In this document: piece by piece, positions 11,410-24,800 of the stretch
How positions within the stretch are numbered: the first letter of the stretch is position 1
How the letters are laid out: every line of letters starts with the position of its first letter
Assembly: GCF_019649055.1 (NCBI RefSeq)
Contig: NW_026570333.1
Span: 310,001-374,000 of the forward strand
Length of the DNA stretch: 64,000 nt
Source: Paramacrobiotus metropolitanus
Taxonomy: Eukaryota > Tardigrada > Eutardigrada > Parachela > Macrobiotidae
Reading direction: 5' to 3'
Notes under the pieces: model-generated
What the model was told of the DNA's origin: nothing
The model's input: the letters and a program-made list of their open reading frames with translations, nothing else
Databases searched by the model: none
Position numbers and translations under genes: made by a program

Positions 11410-12932
11410 TTTTTCAGTGGTATTATTAGTGTGCCGGTGTGTATGGTTGGTTTGACGCTCGTTAATTTTTAATTTTTTTTGGCGTGGTATTGGTGTGAAT
11501 GACAGTGATTCACCGATGTTGCTGGGCAGTGGGCACTGGGCAGATGAGATAAATAATAAAAAATAAATAAATAATAAATATAATAAATACATAAATAATA
11601 AATATTTTAAATAAATAAATAATAGATAAATAATAAAGAATAAATCATAAATAAATTCGTGAATAATTAGAATTCAGTTTATGGGAATAAAGATTGCGTT
11701 CTAGATGGAAAATAAATTAAAATAAAGAAAAACTTAATCGGTATTCATGAATAAAAAAACATTTTCGGATACAGATAAATAAAATTTAATATTTTGTGAA
11801 AAAGAAAATCGAATTGAGGTCACTTCGGTGCATCCGGAAACTTCCGGGCGCCTTCATTAATTCAAACGGAAATAAAATCGGTTGTTGAACCGAAAGTAAA
11901 TTTACTTCAAAATACAGCAATAAATAAAATCAATATGATAATACAACCCTGGCACATACTAGTACAGGAACGTTGCAAAAAAAAAAGATCGAAGGTTTTT
12001 AAATTTTTTTTACACCTATTTGTCGTCAAAATCAGCCATATTAATTTTCAAGATAACGAAGCGGTGCGACTATTGCTGTCACCGTACTACACTTTCTCGC
12101 GATACTGATTTGCAGCGCTTACCAACAAGGCAACAACGTAGTTTAAATTCTGCATAATTTTTGGTAACATACATATTAAGTTAAGCACGGTTAATTCTTC
12201 ACAGGTTAAGATTTAAAACTAAATGAAAGTTCCAGTGTTGAATATGTTGCTGCAGTTAAAAATGCGTTGAATTAAAATTACAATAAAAACATGTTAAAAA
12301 TGATTTTCGAGTGCAGTTGTACTCTGTAGAACGGAGTGAACGTTAATGTGTCAGTTTCTGAAGAGCGCCGTGCGTACCCTCTTGAATGACAATTAGTTCA
12401 ACTTTTGATACAAAATGTCATAAAAAGATTTATTTATTTTCTGCATAATTTAAAAAAAAAACAACGTTCTAGTGATAAACATTTTAGTTCTTTATTTTCT
12501 CAATGCGAATCACAGCAACAGCAGCCACAGGCGACAGCCAATCAAAAAATCCCCTGGTAATTCCCTACCACACCGCGCCATCTCCACCCCACTTCAGCGG
12601 ATGCTCGCCACTCCACGCTAACAATTTCAACAAAGCGGAAAATCCCACGGCGAAAACGACAACAAATCGCAGCACACCCGACGGCAGCGTGAATTTCCCT
12701 TTCAGCGTTCATGTGAATCCTGATGTCAGCGCAGCGTTCATTCCCCAACTGGTGTTTAAAATTACACTCTCTTGAATATAAACCGAAGTTTTCCACTTGG
12801 AATAATTTTTACCTTTAACGAATTTTCAAACGACTCTATTATTTTCACGTTGATTCACGTTTGATGCAACACAACTTTCACGTTGAATGTTTAACACTGT
12901 AACGCGGAATTGATTATTGTTTTGGATGCGCG
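11410..12932. other. Intergenic region with AT-rich simple repeat and ambiguous open frames
   Basis: 11549-11660 is an AAATAAATAAT-type simple repeat that includes the first AATAAA after the methyltransferase stop. At about 12503-12796 both strands are open for 80-90 codons with mildly raised GC, but neither frame resembles a known protein, and I see no supporting splice partners. It is probably promoter or 5' sequence of the gene at 12933. Confidence 0.4.
11555..11560 (+). terminator. Poly(A) signal of the methyltransferase gene
   Basis: This is the first AATAAA, about 145 bp after the TGA at 11407-11409. It lies inside an AT-rich simple repeat, so the exact signal used is uncertain. Confidence 0.45.
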
Positions 12933-15900
12933 ATGGAAGCCTTCACTAATCATCTCAACAAGATGAAGATCCCGGAGATCGACACTCCGTTAGAGTCGAC
13001 TCCCAGCGTGGCCTCCTCGGTGGTGTCCGCGGGGGAATTCTCCATTCCTCAGCTGCTGCCACCCGCCGAAGGAAACGCGGCGCAACCGGTGGAGGAACGG
13101 GTACAGATCAAGCAGCCTAACCCGCACGAGCTCATGGTCGAACGGGTGATTACGACACAAGCGCCGGATTTAGCCGCGACGCACAGTGCAGAGTATGAAC
13201 CGGATAATTCCACGGAGGAGGAGGATGAACCGGTGGCTGATGAGCACGGCAGTCATGGCCAACGAAGGATGAGCGGTGCGAAGAAGCTCAAGAACAAGCT
13301 GAGTAAGGCGTTTAATAAGGTGTTCCATACGCATGTGGGAGAGGAGAAGAAGGAGGAGGATCTGCAGCAGCATCATGCGCCACCCGAAACTGGTACTAAA
13401 TTAGTAAATTTTACAAAAATTTGCTGGAAAATTTATTTACTATTTCCCGAGAAATTAGAAATATTCAGATAAATATTCCGATAAATTAAAAATATTAGAG
13501 ATATTCTATTTTCCCAAAAAATAAGAAATATTATGGATTATGGTTTGCCCCTTGGGTGATTCGGAATAATTTAAATTTTGTGTAATTGCTTTTGTATAAT
13601 TCTGAACAATTTACATTTTGTATAATTGCTTGTAGTATTTTTTTGTAATTTCCTGTAATTTTGTTTAATATCAGAAGCGAGCTTTTTATTGGTTGCTTTA
13701 ATTTCTTTTAGTTTTAGTCAGGATTGATCTAAGCACATTATTTAAGTGCTTTAATTTTATTTTGATGTTTATCCAGAACGTTGTTCCAGTTAGACTGAGT
13801 TAGTTATTTTTTGCGTTAGTTGCAAAATTATGAATTTTGTTTTGATTTTAATTTGTAACCGGAAAGTTTCTTCAAGTAGTTATTTGAGAAATTATTTGAT
13901 TTTAGTTTTAATAAAGATTATCAATTGTATTTTAACTCTCAACTAGAAAATCCGTTATTAAATAATTATTTGACCGGTGGCGTATTATAACAGGCAATCC
14001 CGACGACGCCTCCAACAAAGTGACCCTCCACAAAGAAATCCCGGCCAGCAGCCACGACCAGAACGTGCAGCAGCGCCTGGAGTCCGCCTTCGCCACCGAG
14101 GGCCTCAAAGCCTCCCGCGACCCCTCCGAACCCACCACCACCCTCAACCGCTTCGAAGCCCCCGCCACGGCCCCTTGCGCCCCCGCCACCTCCCATCCCG
14201 GGGGCCCCGGCGGCGTCCTGGACCTCGGGCGCATGATGGACCTGCAGGACCACCGGGCGCCGCACCTCGAGAACCTCCAAAGCTCCCCCTGCCCGCCGCC
14301 GCGCAAAGACAAGAACCCGGAGAAGAGCCCCGAGAAGGTGCCGTATTCGGTGCGCCGGGCGGAGTTGGCCGCGGCGCTGGACCCGGTGCTGGCGGATCTG
14401 AGCGAGGTGAACTTGAGTCCGTTGCGCCGCGATTCCCGCCCGCATGTGCCGGTGTATACGTCGCCGGAGCCGGTGCATTTCGACAGTGTGACGGTGCGGG
14501 ATCATGTCGGCGGAGAGGGGCATCTCATCCGCTCCAAGGAGATGTGGAATCTCCCGGACAAGACCGCCGACGAGCAGCAGCGCCGCTCGCCTATGCAGGT
14601 AATTGCCTGCTAATGCGGAAAAAAATCAGCGGTTTATATTTTCAAAAGCTTTGAAAATATTTTGAAAATTTCTTTATTTTTAGCCATCGTGATTGTTTTG
14701 GTTGGATAATACTTTATATGTTCATTTCGTGGGTTTAGTTAATTTACTTATTCTTTGTCGGCATTTTAAAAATTTGCTAATTTTTTTAAAATTTGGCTTG
14801 TTTTGAGAAATTTGGTATTTTTAGCTCATAAAGTTATAGTTGTTAATTTATTTCGCATAGTCAGGTTATTAATAATTATACGGCGGAGCGTTTTAATGAT
14901 TGGTAATTTTTTCCTGTTCTTTTTGGTTGGTGGAAGAAATTTGGATTTTTCCGCTTTCATGTGCGAGGTGTAAAGTTTACCAGAATTTCGATAAAATTAA
15001 GGAAATCTTGGTTTTCCCTTTATAACTGTCATTTTGTTCCCTATAAAGTTGTTAATATATTTTACTAGTTTTCTGCAAATTAGGACATGGAGAAGGATGG
15101 CGCCAAGTTCAGCAGTCAGTTTGTCCGCGTCGGTGAGCACGGCGATGCGTATCAAGAGCGACTGGAAATGGCGCGCGAGAAATGGATCAACCCCATCGCT
15201 GCGGCCCCCGGCATTCCCACCGACAAGTCCATTAGCAGCTTCCAGAGCGAACCGGAAGTCCTGATGCGGTCTTTTGAGCGCGTTGAGTCCGACACGGACG
15301 TCCTCAAGGAGGGTCATCACCTGCTGACCGAAAAGGTCAGCCTGCATTTTTATCGGAAATTAACCGCATTTAATTTCTAATTACTTTTGGTTTTTAATTT
15401 AATTGAATTCTTTCTCATTGCTCTTGGTTTTCTATTTAATTTTACGTTACCATGCAATGTGCATGAAGACATAAAGAGGATTTTTACAAATTGTATTCTG
15501 AAGAAAAACTATTAATAATATTAAAAAAATGGAATTTAAAAATAAAATCAGTTAAAAATAATACATAATATGTTTACTGATATTTTGTGTAATTACAGAT
15601 CAATTCGCCTATGGAAAAACCCCGCCTGCAGTCCAACCAGGACCCACTGGAAGAGATCTCCCATCTGGCCCGCAAATTCGTCGCCGAACGTGACGAGCGA
15701 CCGAGTCGCGGCAGTAACGGCGCCGCCAGCAATCAACCCCAGGTACTAGTAATAAATTCAATTTTATTACCGGTGTGTTTGTCTGTTTATTTATTTCGTC
15801 AATAATCATTTCGTCAATAATGTTAACGATTTATTTAGACGGCGTACAGTCTGGATAAAGAGGAATTCGCCAACCGGAAGCCGAGCGACTCGCCGACCGC

Positions 15901-17094
15901 TTTTAAGAAGCCGCTGCGTGAGGAGGACAGTGGCGCGGCGCCGGAAGAGACCGGGATGCGCCCGGTGGAGGAAATGACGCCGCAGGAGCGAGCCGACCGG
16001 ATTGTCGATATGGAGACCGAGGGCAACGATCTGGCGCCCCGCCGTCGAGGTGTGTACACTGGATTCATGCGCTAAAAAATAACAAATTTGTTTAAAATTC
16101 AGGGAAAAAGAGCGGGATATTGCAAATTGATCATGCAAGTATTGTGAATGTGGAAATTAATTTGTTAGCATAAGGAATAGCACGTTGCAACCCTCTTGTA
16201 CGTTAAAAATTGATAATTAATTTAAAGAAAGCAAGAAAATAAATTAATATGCAATAATGATGAAAAAATCGGACATAGATGTATACAAAAATAGAACGCG
16301 AAGAAATGGTGTCGCTGGAAAAAAGAGTGAAATTTTCTTTGTACATGATAGATGTTTTATATTTGCGATTTTCGTCGATTTATGTTGCAAGTTTCCAGCC
16401 GCAGGGAATGACAGCCAGTATACTACGACTTTCACAGTCTTTTCTCGTGCGTATCAGCATTGACGTTGTTATTCGTCGCTAAAATATAATTACTTAGTTA
16501 AAAAAATTATTACTTAGTTTAATTAAAATTATGTGGGAACAGCGGGTTATTGAATTTTGATGAGGTGTACTTGGAATTGCAGATTACCAAGTGGCCAGCA
16601 CGGTGCCCGGCGACCTGGAGCAGCCGGTCCTGGAAGACCCGAATCCTCCCGTTCCCGACATTCCCCGCGAGACCGACCGGCCCGCCCTGGACCGCGCCGA
16701 CACCCTCGAGGAATCGCACACCGAGGGCGACGAGAAGTCCCTCGTCAGCAACGTCCTGGAGTCCGTGGAGTCGGTGATGCACGCCGTCACCGGCATCTTC
16801 CACCGGGACACCCCGGAAGTCCCGCCCGCCGACGCCGACCATCCCCAACGCACCGGGATCGTCGACAAGGTCGTGGACAAGATGTGGGATGTGTTCACCG
16901 CCGGCACCGGGGGCCCGGACGTCCCGGTGCTCCCGGACGTGGAGGAGAAGGCGCCGGAGGTGGCAAAGGAGACCGCGGAGGTGGTGGAGGTGCTGCCGGT
17001 GTCCGGGGAGTTCATCACGGGGCCGGTGAAGGTCCCGGAGGCGGGGCTGAGTGCCGGGCAGCAGCGCCGACAGACGGCGTCGCGGGATATATAG
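12933..17094 (+). CDS. Acidic, Pro-rich, probably disordered protein, six exons, 727 aa
   Basis: I do not recognise the family. Exons are 12933-13392, 13994-14598, 15084-15335, 15599-15742, 15839-16049 and 16583-17094 (TAG). All junctions are GT..AG with consistent phase and strong C/G-ending codon use, so the gene is well supported. The protein is dominated by Pro, Glu, Asp, Ser, Thr and Ala, with almost no Cys or Trp, indicating disorder. Against this background stand short amphipathic helices: a basic one at about 116-131 (AKKLKNKLSKAFNKVF), and two near the C-terminus at about 610-630 (LVSNVLESVESVMHAVTGIF) and 648-666 (GIVDKVVDKMWDVFTAG). There is no signal peptide or membrane span. Such architecture fits a membrane- or protein-binding disordered protein. 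If the host is a tardigrade, a stress-protective role would be possible, but nothing in the sequence shows it. Poly(A) signals lie at 17293-17298 and 17308-17313. Confidence 0.82.
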
Positions 17095-17340
17095 CCATGA
17101 ATTTTTCCTGATTTTCTCCTGCAAATTATGGCTGTTTTTTTATTAATCAAATTATGGCAGTTATTTTTGTGTTTCCTGTTTTGATGTGCTTCCCCTGTTG
17201 TGAGCTGCTATGTTGGCTAAAATTTAGCCGGTATTATTCTTTGGTTTTTATCTCCGTTTAATGCTAAACGAATTCCCGATTTAAATACAGTAAATAAATG
17301 ACTATAAAATAAAACATTATTTCCAGAATTATTAATACAA

Positions 17341-17408
17341 GGCAAGTGTCCCTTAAATTAATAGACGAGGCAAGTGTCCCTTAAATTAATAGACCCTTAA
17401 ATTAATAA
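17341..17408. repeat. 28-bp tandem repeat
   Basis: Two consecutive units beginning GGCAAGTGTCCCTTAAATTA are followed by a truncated third (CCCTTAAATTAATA), just downstream of the poly(A) signals of the disordered-protein gene. Confidence 0.8.
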
Positions 17409-18234
17409 ACGTAATTATTTTTTCCGGGATAAAACAACGAAATGGATTCTGCAGATTAAAAACGAAATTAATTCTTTATTAATTTTTAAGACGAGAAACA
17501 ATAATTTAATAATAATTATTATGATAGTAATAATTTTACTAATTCTAAATAATTTTTGAAGCGAATAAATAAAATTAAAAAATAATGAAATGTGTTTTTA
17601 TTTATAACAAGCGTCTATTGAAATTATTTTGTAGCATTTTTCGTTTGGCTCTGTTTTCACGCGTGATTCAACGTGGGAGTCGTAATGACGGCTGTGGGCG
17701 ATGGCAAATATTTTGCGTGCCCGGATACACTTTACGACGGAAAATATGTTTCAAAAAGTCATAAAAACATTTTACGACATTCGGCTCAGCCTTTTAACAA
17801 CCAGTTGAGGCAGTTCCTCCGCTGACAGTATGACAGAGTGGATTTATATCGCAACGGCAAACACCCCCGTGTGTGCCGGTCTGTGAGTTATGGACAGGAA
17901 ATGAGAGGATGTTATTTATTGGACGCTGTTCAGTTTTTGCTGTCCTTGCGTAATCCTTAAACGCTGAAAATATGACCTAGTTTCCTAGAAATCTACGAAC
18001 AAATGCAATTATTAAAACGGAAAAAGAAATTATTTTAACTGCCTTTGCCGCATGTACGTGCACGTATTGTGAAAACGGGAACGGTCCGGTTCGGCTTCGG
18101 TTCGGGTAATTAAAGGTAGGAATTTGCTTCACAGCGAACTTGAATCAGCGTCACTGAATGGGCCAATGATTAGTGGTCAGTCAGTGGTCAGTTCTCGTTG
18201 AACGTCGCTGAACAGCTGCGCTGAACCGAAGCCG

Positions 18235-18240
18235 TATAAA
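18235..18240 (+). promoter_or_regulatory. Candidate TATA box
   Basis: TATAAA lies in a GC-rich context about 580 bp before the putative Caskin-like start codon. It is the only good TATA match near that gene. Transcription would start near 18265-18270 if it is used. No transcript data support it. Confidence 0.35.
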
Positions 18241-18719
18241 GCAGTGGCGAGTACAGTACATGCATACTGGATATCGCTGCCCACTCGCCATTGGTCAGCG
18301 CTGCTCTGTGTTTGCGACGTCTCGTACAGCACTCGTACAAACCAGTGCGTGCACACTGCTCTATCTGCCGCAGCACGTACAACCGCCGTACATTCTCCAC
18401 CGGGCACCGGCCAAGCATGTTTCGGCCTGCCGCGCGAGAGAGAGACGCGCTAAATAAAGCTCAAACACGGCCGTTCAGGCAAATCTGATTTGATTTGACT
18501 GCTGCTTCTCTCCCCACACTTTTCCTCGCCGTTGCTCCTTTCTCGTGCCAACTCCATGCCCAGCGAGGAAACCCCAACTTTGGTCCGTAAAGTGAATTAA
18601 TTTCTCCAGTGATTTGCTCATCCGTGGCCCCGGCCTGCTCCACATAAAATTAATTCCGAAAATTGCCCAGCTGGCGGATTTTTCAGGTCACCCTGGTTGA
18701 AACGCTAAAACGGCGCAGG

Positions 18720-18768
18720 AAGACGAGAGAATGGATAATAATAGAAGACGAGAGAATGGATAATAATA
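18720..18768. repeat. Two-copy tandem repeat, about 24 bp
   Basis: AGACGAGAGAATGGATAATA occurs twice in immediate succession, within the probable 5' UTR of the Caskin-like gene. Confidence 0.75.
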
Positions 18769-18818
18769 ATTTATGACGGTTGATTATGCTGCGCGTCTCT
18801 TGATGGTTGATGGGAAAG

Positions 18819-21800
18819 ATGGGAGCTAATCAAAGTTCAAGCGCTGCCCATAATCTTATCGATCCCCGTTACACTTCCCACTCGGCAACGCTGCATCTTA
18901 ATCCGTGTGTCACTGATAAGGACGTGCTGGGCGATAAGGAGAAATGTGTCAATACAAGTGAATTTCGACGCACTGCCTCGGCGCGGTTTATCTCGCGCAA
19001 CACAGCAGAACACGATGGACCAGTGTTTCATCAACAGCAGTTAGACTCTAACGGCCACAATCACCGTGTGTTAATTCATCATCAGCCGCATTCTCACGAT
19101 TATCTCCACGTGGAGTACCGCGCTAACGGACACAAAACCCATTTGCTACCAGGTATGTCCTTTGAATACACTTGAAAGACGCATTTGCCAATTCTTCCCG
19201 ATTTTTTTAAAATTTTTCATGTAATAATCAGTGCGTATGTTTGCGATTCCCTGTACAATTGCGGCATTTATGCATATGTAGTACAGAGTGGGATTGACAA
19301 CAGCTCAGTTTTGTGCATAAATTTGTGGGAATTAGCGTTGTTTGTTATTTCCCTGTACGTAGCATTAGGTTAGTGTTGTGCCAACAGGGAAGCGTTACGT
19401 CCGGCGCAGTTAGTTGACAATTATCGCGCGTATTAATTATGATAATCGCAACTGGATTCTGCTTTGCATTCGAATATGATTTGGGGAAAATTTCCTGCAT
19501 CGTCTGCATTTACATAATGCCGTGCCCGATAAAACGCTATCATTTCCTTGTTGGTTGTTATCGCGTATTGATTAGGCGCGACGAAGAGAAAGACCGAGTG
19601 CCATTAATTTTCCCTGGCTCGTCTTGTGTGGCGTTTAATAGCGGGGCAGACAAGTGTGATTTGTGTTGGGCTTTGAATAAACAGATCAATTTGATACCCG
19701 GCGTGTAATGTAGTGTTGTGTTTTGTTTGGATTGGACTGCGAATGCTGCGATGCGTCGGCATCCGATGTTGCAAAGATGTGTATATGCAACGCTGCGTTG
19801 GCCATGTAAAGAAGTCGTTAGTTAACGTCAATTGATTGTCGAGCAGGCCAATCCGAACTTTGATCTCCACGGCGAAGCTGTTTGCAGGTAAACATCGCCG
19901 ATCAAAAGTGCCCCGTTTTGACTTTTTCTTCATCGCGGCATAACCAATAACCATCGGATTTGGTGGGTAATCGAGCGAAATCCAGCGTGCGAAATCAGCG
20001 ATTTTTCCGGTGTTTTTCTGCTGACTTGGCTTGTTGCGGTTGGTTATTCGGCAATAATCTGGTTTCATAATTTCCAAAAATTCATTTTTAAATCATTTAA
20101 AAATTCCAGAATCGCTTTTCTTCCATAAAACAAATTTTTCCAAAATGTTCGATCAAAGACCAACGAAAATACGAGTATACTGTATCTTTAACAGATTTAA
20201 AAAAATTGCTATGTTTCGGTTGATCGAGCTCAAGAGTTTTCCTTTTGATCCGTAAAGCAACCTTGTAAAATTTTATATATGTTTTATGAAAATTCCAGAA
20301 TGGGTTTCTTATGCAAAATATTTACTTTTAATTATCGGGTGACAAACTAAAAAAGGTTATGGAAATTTGGAAAATGCCGAATTTTAATTGAGTATTTGAT
20401 GACGAATTTAGTCAATTTACGTACTTATTTGTTATTTAACTTCGTTGGATTCCGTTCGAATTTTGTTTTTACACCAGTAAAAAATGGTTTAATAACGAAT
20501 TGGATTTACGATAATCTAATATGAAAATATTTATGAGCTAAAATTGTGAGAACGACACGCTGCAGTCCATTTCGTTTAAACGCCGGGAAAAAAATCAATT
20601 GCGACGTCTGATGTGATCCGTGCCATATTTCAGCGGCCGTAAAACTCTGATTTAATTATACGAGTAAAACTTTGATTGAAGTGATAAAAATAAATTTCAT
20701 CATACATGTCAGGATCACATCACAGATGCGCAACTCAAATTTAACAACTCCGCAACCGCACACAAATGTCAGAAAATAATTCCGGGGTGGAGATATTAAA
20801 AAGCGCTGATGATTAGCGTATGGCCAAGGAGGTCATCTGTGTTTGTTTAGCCCTGCTCATCACGGCAACCATCACCCCACCTCGGCGCATCATCGTGACT
20901 GACAGGAGGTCGATTATTAATTACACAGCACCGAACACTTGTCGATGTGTATCGCGATACAGATACCCGCGATATTAAATCTGTATATATATATCGAACG
21001 GAATATACGTACATCCGGTCAGTGCAGTGCTGACAAGTCAAACCTGCTTTCGCGTCGTGTTTGTTTGACTTTTATATGCGCCTTCGCTCTCGTTCCCTTC
21101 CTGGCGTGTTTTGATCATTCAAATAGTGGATTCAGGGTGTAATTATAGAGGCCCTCTTCATGTCCAGCTGGACGGTGTGTATGGAGCATTTTAAAGCCAA
21201 TTTTGCGAAAGCCGGCTGCTGCTGAACGGCAGGCTTGTTTTGCCGGCCGGTTTCCGTTTGGATTCCGTGGAAACGATCGGTTTACATGGTTTTAAGCAGC
21301 CGTTTACCCAACTCTCGCGGTCCGGGCCTTTAAATCATTAGTAATGCGAGATGACCGGCTGCGTGTACAGCGTGTACAGGGGTCACTTAGCGGAAATGGG
21401 GGTTTGTTTGGAATGTGTGTGCATCTGTGGTTTAATCCATCCGTGCAACTAAGTGGGTTTTGTTGTTGGTATTCCGTTACGCCACGTGGAAAATGTCGCG
21501 GATAAATTCCGAATTTTTCCGACAGTAATTTTAGCAGAATTCGACTTAGTTCAAATTTTTGATGAAAATGTATCGGAAACAAAATGCCAAAAAATTGAAA
21601 TCCGGTGCACTTTCCTTCCGATCATACTCAGATTAATTTCCGATATTTTTCTGGAACTCTTTAACAAAATTCAGCTTGTCCCGAATTTTTATTGAATTTT
21701 AAAAATTAAATTGATTTATTTTACGATTTTTTACTGTACTCGCATCCGCTATAAAATGCCGGTGAATTTAAATCTCTCGGTGGACTTGATTTTCAGTTGT

Positions 21801-24800
21801 GTATGTTTTATAATGTTTTAAATGAATATGAAAATTTTATTTAAATTACCGTAAAAGCAAACAACGTTTGCTTTTCAGATTTGAATATTTTTTCGGTTTG
21901 GTAGAGAATTTTTTTGATGGATTTTCCATCTTTTTGACACCATAAAAAGCCGTTTACGCACGGATGATTAGATTTGATTTATTTGATCCGAGGGTTCCTT
22001 TGTAAAAAACTGATGACAAATCTTGTCGTGTATGACATAAGCGAGCGGCTTTTAACAGCGGCGCTTTGGCGATATTGCTTCAACTTGCTCGGTTCTCGGC
22101 GGAAATGGCCAGCAGGCACGCGGCTTGATCGGCAATTGAATTACACTGCTCTTTATTCCTCAATGGTCCTCAATGGTGGATTATTACGCAGTCGCTGCAG
22201 CAGTGCACTGCCGCACCAATTATGATTATTGCCGTTTGTCAGCATTATTATAACGATCCTGTTTACCAGCGCCAGCACACATGTACGTGTTGAAAATGCT
22301 CCGTGCAAATATTAGCGACAAACGGCTGTCAAATAAATACATGCCGAATCGCGCGACGCAGCCTTGATCGAGTTAAAGTCGTAGAGAAAAAAACGGTCCG
22401 CAGCCAATAAAAAACAACATACTCGAGAGCGCATTTTGCTACTGTAATGCTGCGGCATGCTTGGCTGCGCGGCGGGGCTAATTCGGGTCTTTTATATCGT
22501 CAACGCTGGGCTCTTTTAATTCTTTTTAATTTCCGGCCTCAAACACGACGCGATGGCGCTTTTTTACGACCTGCTAGGCGGACCGTATATTTAAAATTAT
22601 TATATGCGTTTCCCTTATTTTTTCGCGGTTGATGGAGCGTAGAACGTTGTGTATCAGCGTCCCTGACATCGTTGTCTGTTGATTTTCTGCGGTGCATTTT
22701 TATGTATCTAACAGGTATTTTTTGTTCAGTTTCACAGTTTTCAGCTGTTTTTGTATCGGGTCTTTTTATGTGAAAAATCATGACTTCGATTATTTAGAAA
22801 AAAGCTGTATTGAATGTTTTTTACACGCCACATTATTAGGTAATTTTTTTGCAGTAAAAATCGTTGAATTCACTATAAAAATTATAATGTGTCTGTAGAA
22901 AATGCGAGTTATACTCGGACATCCGACGGAAAAATTTAATTCGATTGTCGTTTTGCGATGGCGGGATTTTTTAGCTGCAGTTTTAGCTTCCGGCATTTCG
23001 TTACTTCTCCGTTTACTTGTGTAAAAAGCAAACGATAACGATTTTAAATTATTCGGAAGCAGTGATGATGATAATAATTCTAAATTATTAAACGCGTTTA
23101 CCGTTAGACAGATGTGCAATCCACTTTGAGCCGACATACTACGATTCTCTAGGAACTCCGAGTACAGTTTTCTCAGGTTATGTTTGTTTGTTCAAGGTGA
23201 TTTTTCACATTTTGATCTGTGGAATAGTTGTTCGGGATTATAATTAATTTTAAATTATTAATAACAAATAAACGCATTTTTCTGATGAGATGCCCACGGT
23301 GCAGACAAAAATGTTTACTGTGTGTGCGAAAGTTTGACCAGCTGTGGATATTTTTTTGGACAACTTGAGGATAGTTTTCCTATGTTAATCTGCGGAATAA
23401 TTGCATGAGATTTTAATTAAATTTAAATTATATTAAATAAACGAATTCTGCAGACATCGATGCAGACGAAAATGTTTACTCAGTTTACGTACTGTGCGTG
23501 TGTGTGAAAGTTAGAGAAGGTGTAGCCAACTTTGGGGTATTTTGTGGAGGTTAATAATTTGCGGTATAACTGTTTGTGATTTTTATCAATTTTTAAATTA
23601 AAATTAATAACCGAATTTTCTAGATGAGATGCCCACGGAGCCGGCCTCCGCCAGCCCGTTGGCCCGCAACAGCCCGGCCCGCTCCAGTATTTTACGGGGC
23701 AGCTTTCGGCGCATCAAGGCGCAGCTGAGCGTCAACGTCCCGCCGCCCGTCGTCCCCGACGACAAACTGCACCGGCTGTCCAACGCCTCGCTGGCCAGCA
23801 GCAGCTCCGGCTTCGGCAGTAGTGGCTCGGCCAACAAGACGCCGGAATCCACAGGTGGGTGTTGTTGTGCATGCCGACTGCTGCAGCTGAGCTGCTGATG
23901 CAGGGATCTGGGTCGCCATCAGCATCCGATCGCTCATCTCGAGTGGTCCGGGTTAAGGCGACTAATGGCGCGTTAATGCTGAGGATTGCGGCGCTGGCAC
24001 ATGTAGTTAGCCTTGATGCGCGGAGAAACCCTGCTAGATGGATTTTTAAGTGATCAGCCGATTTTCTACCGGATTATACAATTTTTAACAATTTTAATTT
24101 AATAGTTTCTGACTTTCTGTTTTATTAAATTTTTTTAGTGTATAATTTTCGCACGTCTGTCTAATTTTAAGTTTTTTTATAGAATTTGTTTACTCTTGCA
24201 TTTACTTCGCAACTGAAATTGGCAATTTTTTAAACGTTTATTATTTTTATTTTTAACCGTTTATTATCTACATTATTATTTTCAATAAAATAAGTAAGAA
24301 TTTTACTGAGAAAAAGGACCATGAGAATCGCCTGTCCTTTTCAGAATATTTTGAAATTATTGGGTGTTTGTAATGGAGGATTTCAGTAATTACGAGTATG
24401 TTTGATCTTATTAATATTTATATTTATTTACTTCACAGTTATTGTTATCTGCAGTATTTTTGTGGCGCATTTAATTATTTATTTATATATTCGGTTTTTC
24501 TTTTTCTTTTCTTTTTTTATTTTTACCATTTTTATTTTATTTTCAAATTGTGTATACTGCGTTGGTGTTTTTTATGGAAAATTTGGGAAGTTTTCCGCAC
24601 GTTTGTAATCGGAAAAAATAATATTTTTGATCCAGCAGCAGCTTGTAAACTGAGGGCGTTACATAATATATATGTTTTATTTTGCGGGATAATTGATAAG
24701 TGGCCGAATTATGGCTTCCGCCGCCGATATCCAGTCTCCCGTAATAACGATGGCTAAAAGCGTTTAATGTTGTTGCGCACAGAGAGTAATGGGTCGTTGC

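Larger units (their letters stand above)
17095..18818. promoter_or_regulatory. 3' UTR/spacer, then probable promoter and 5' UTR of the Caskin-like gene
   Basis: 17095-17320 is the 3' UTR of the disordered-protein gene, with two AATAAA signals. 17341-17408 holds a 28-bp tandem repeat (two units plus a partial third). The sequence becomes GC-richer after about 18050. A TATAAA box stands at 18235-18240, preceded by a doubled AGTGGTCAG near 18172-18192. 18720-18768 is another two-copy tandem repeat. The first in-frame ATG after the TATA box opens the Caskin exon. The assignment as its promoter is by position only. Confidence 0.4.

Noticed and set aside
13966-14523. 185-residue minus-strand frame opposite the disordered-protein exon
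   Set aside because: It is a shadow of the GC-rich plus exon 13994-14598; the plus frame has phase-matched splice sites and third-position bias.
16519-17150. Overlapping 170-200-residue frames on both strands
   Set aside because: All are shadows of the last exon 16583-17094. Their Arg/Gly/Pro-rich composition is typical of off-frame reading of GC-rich coding DNA.
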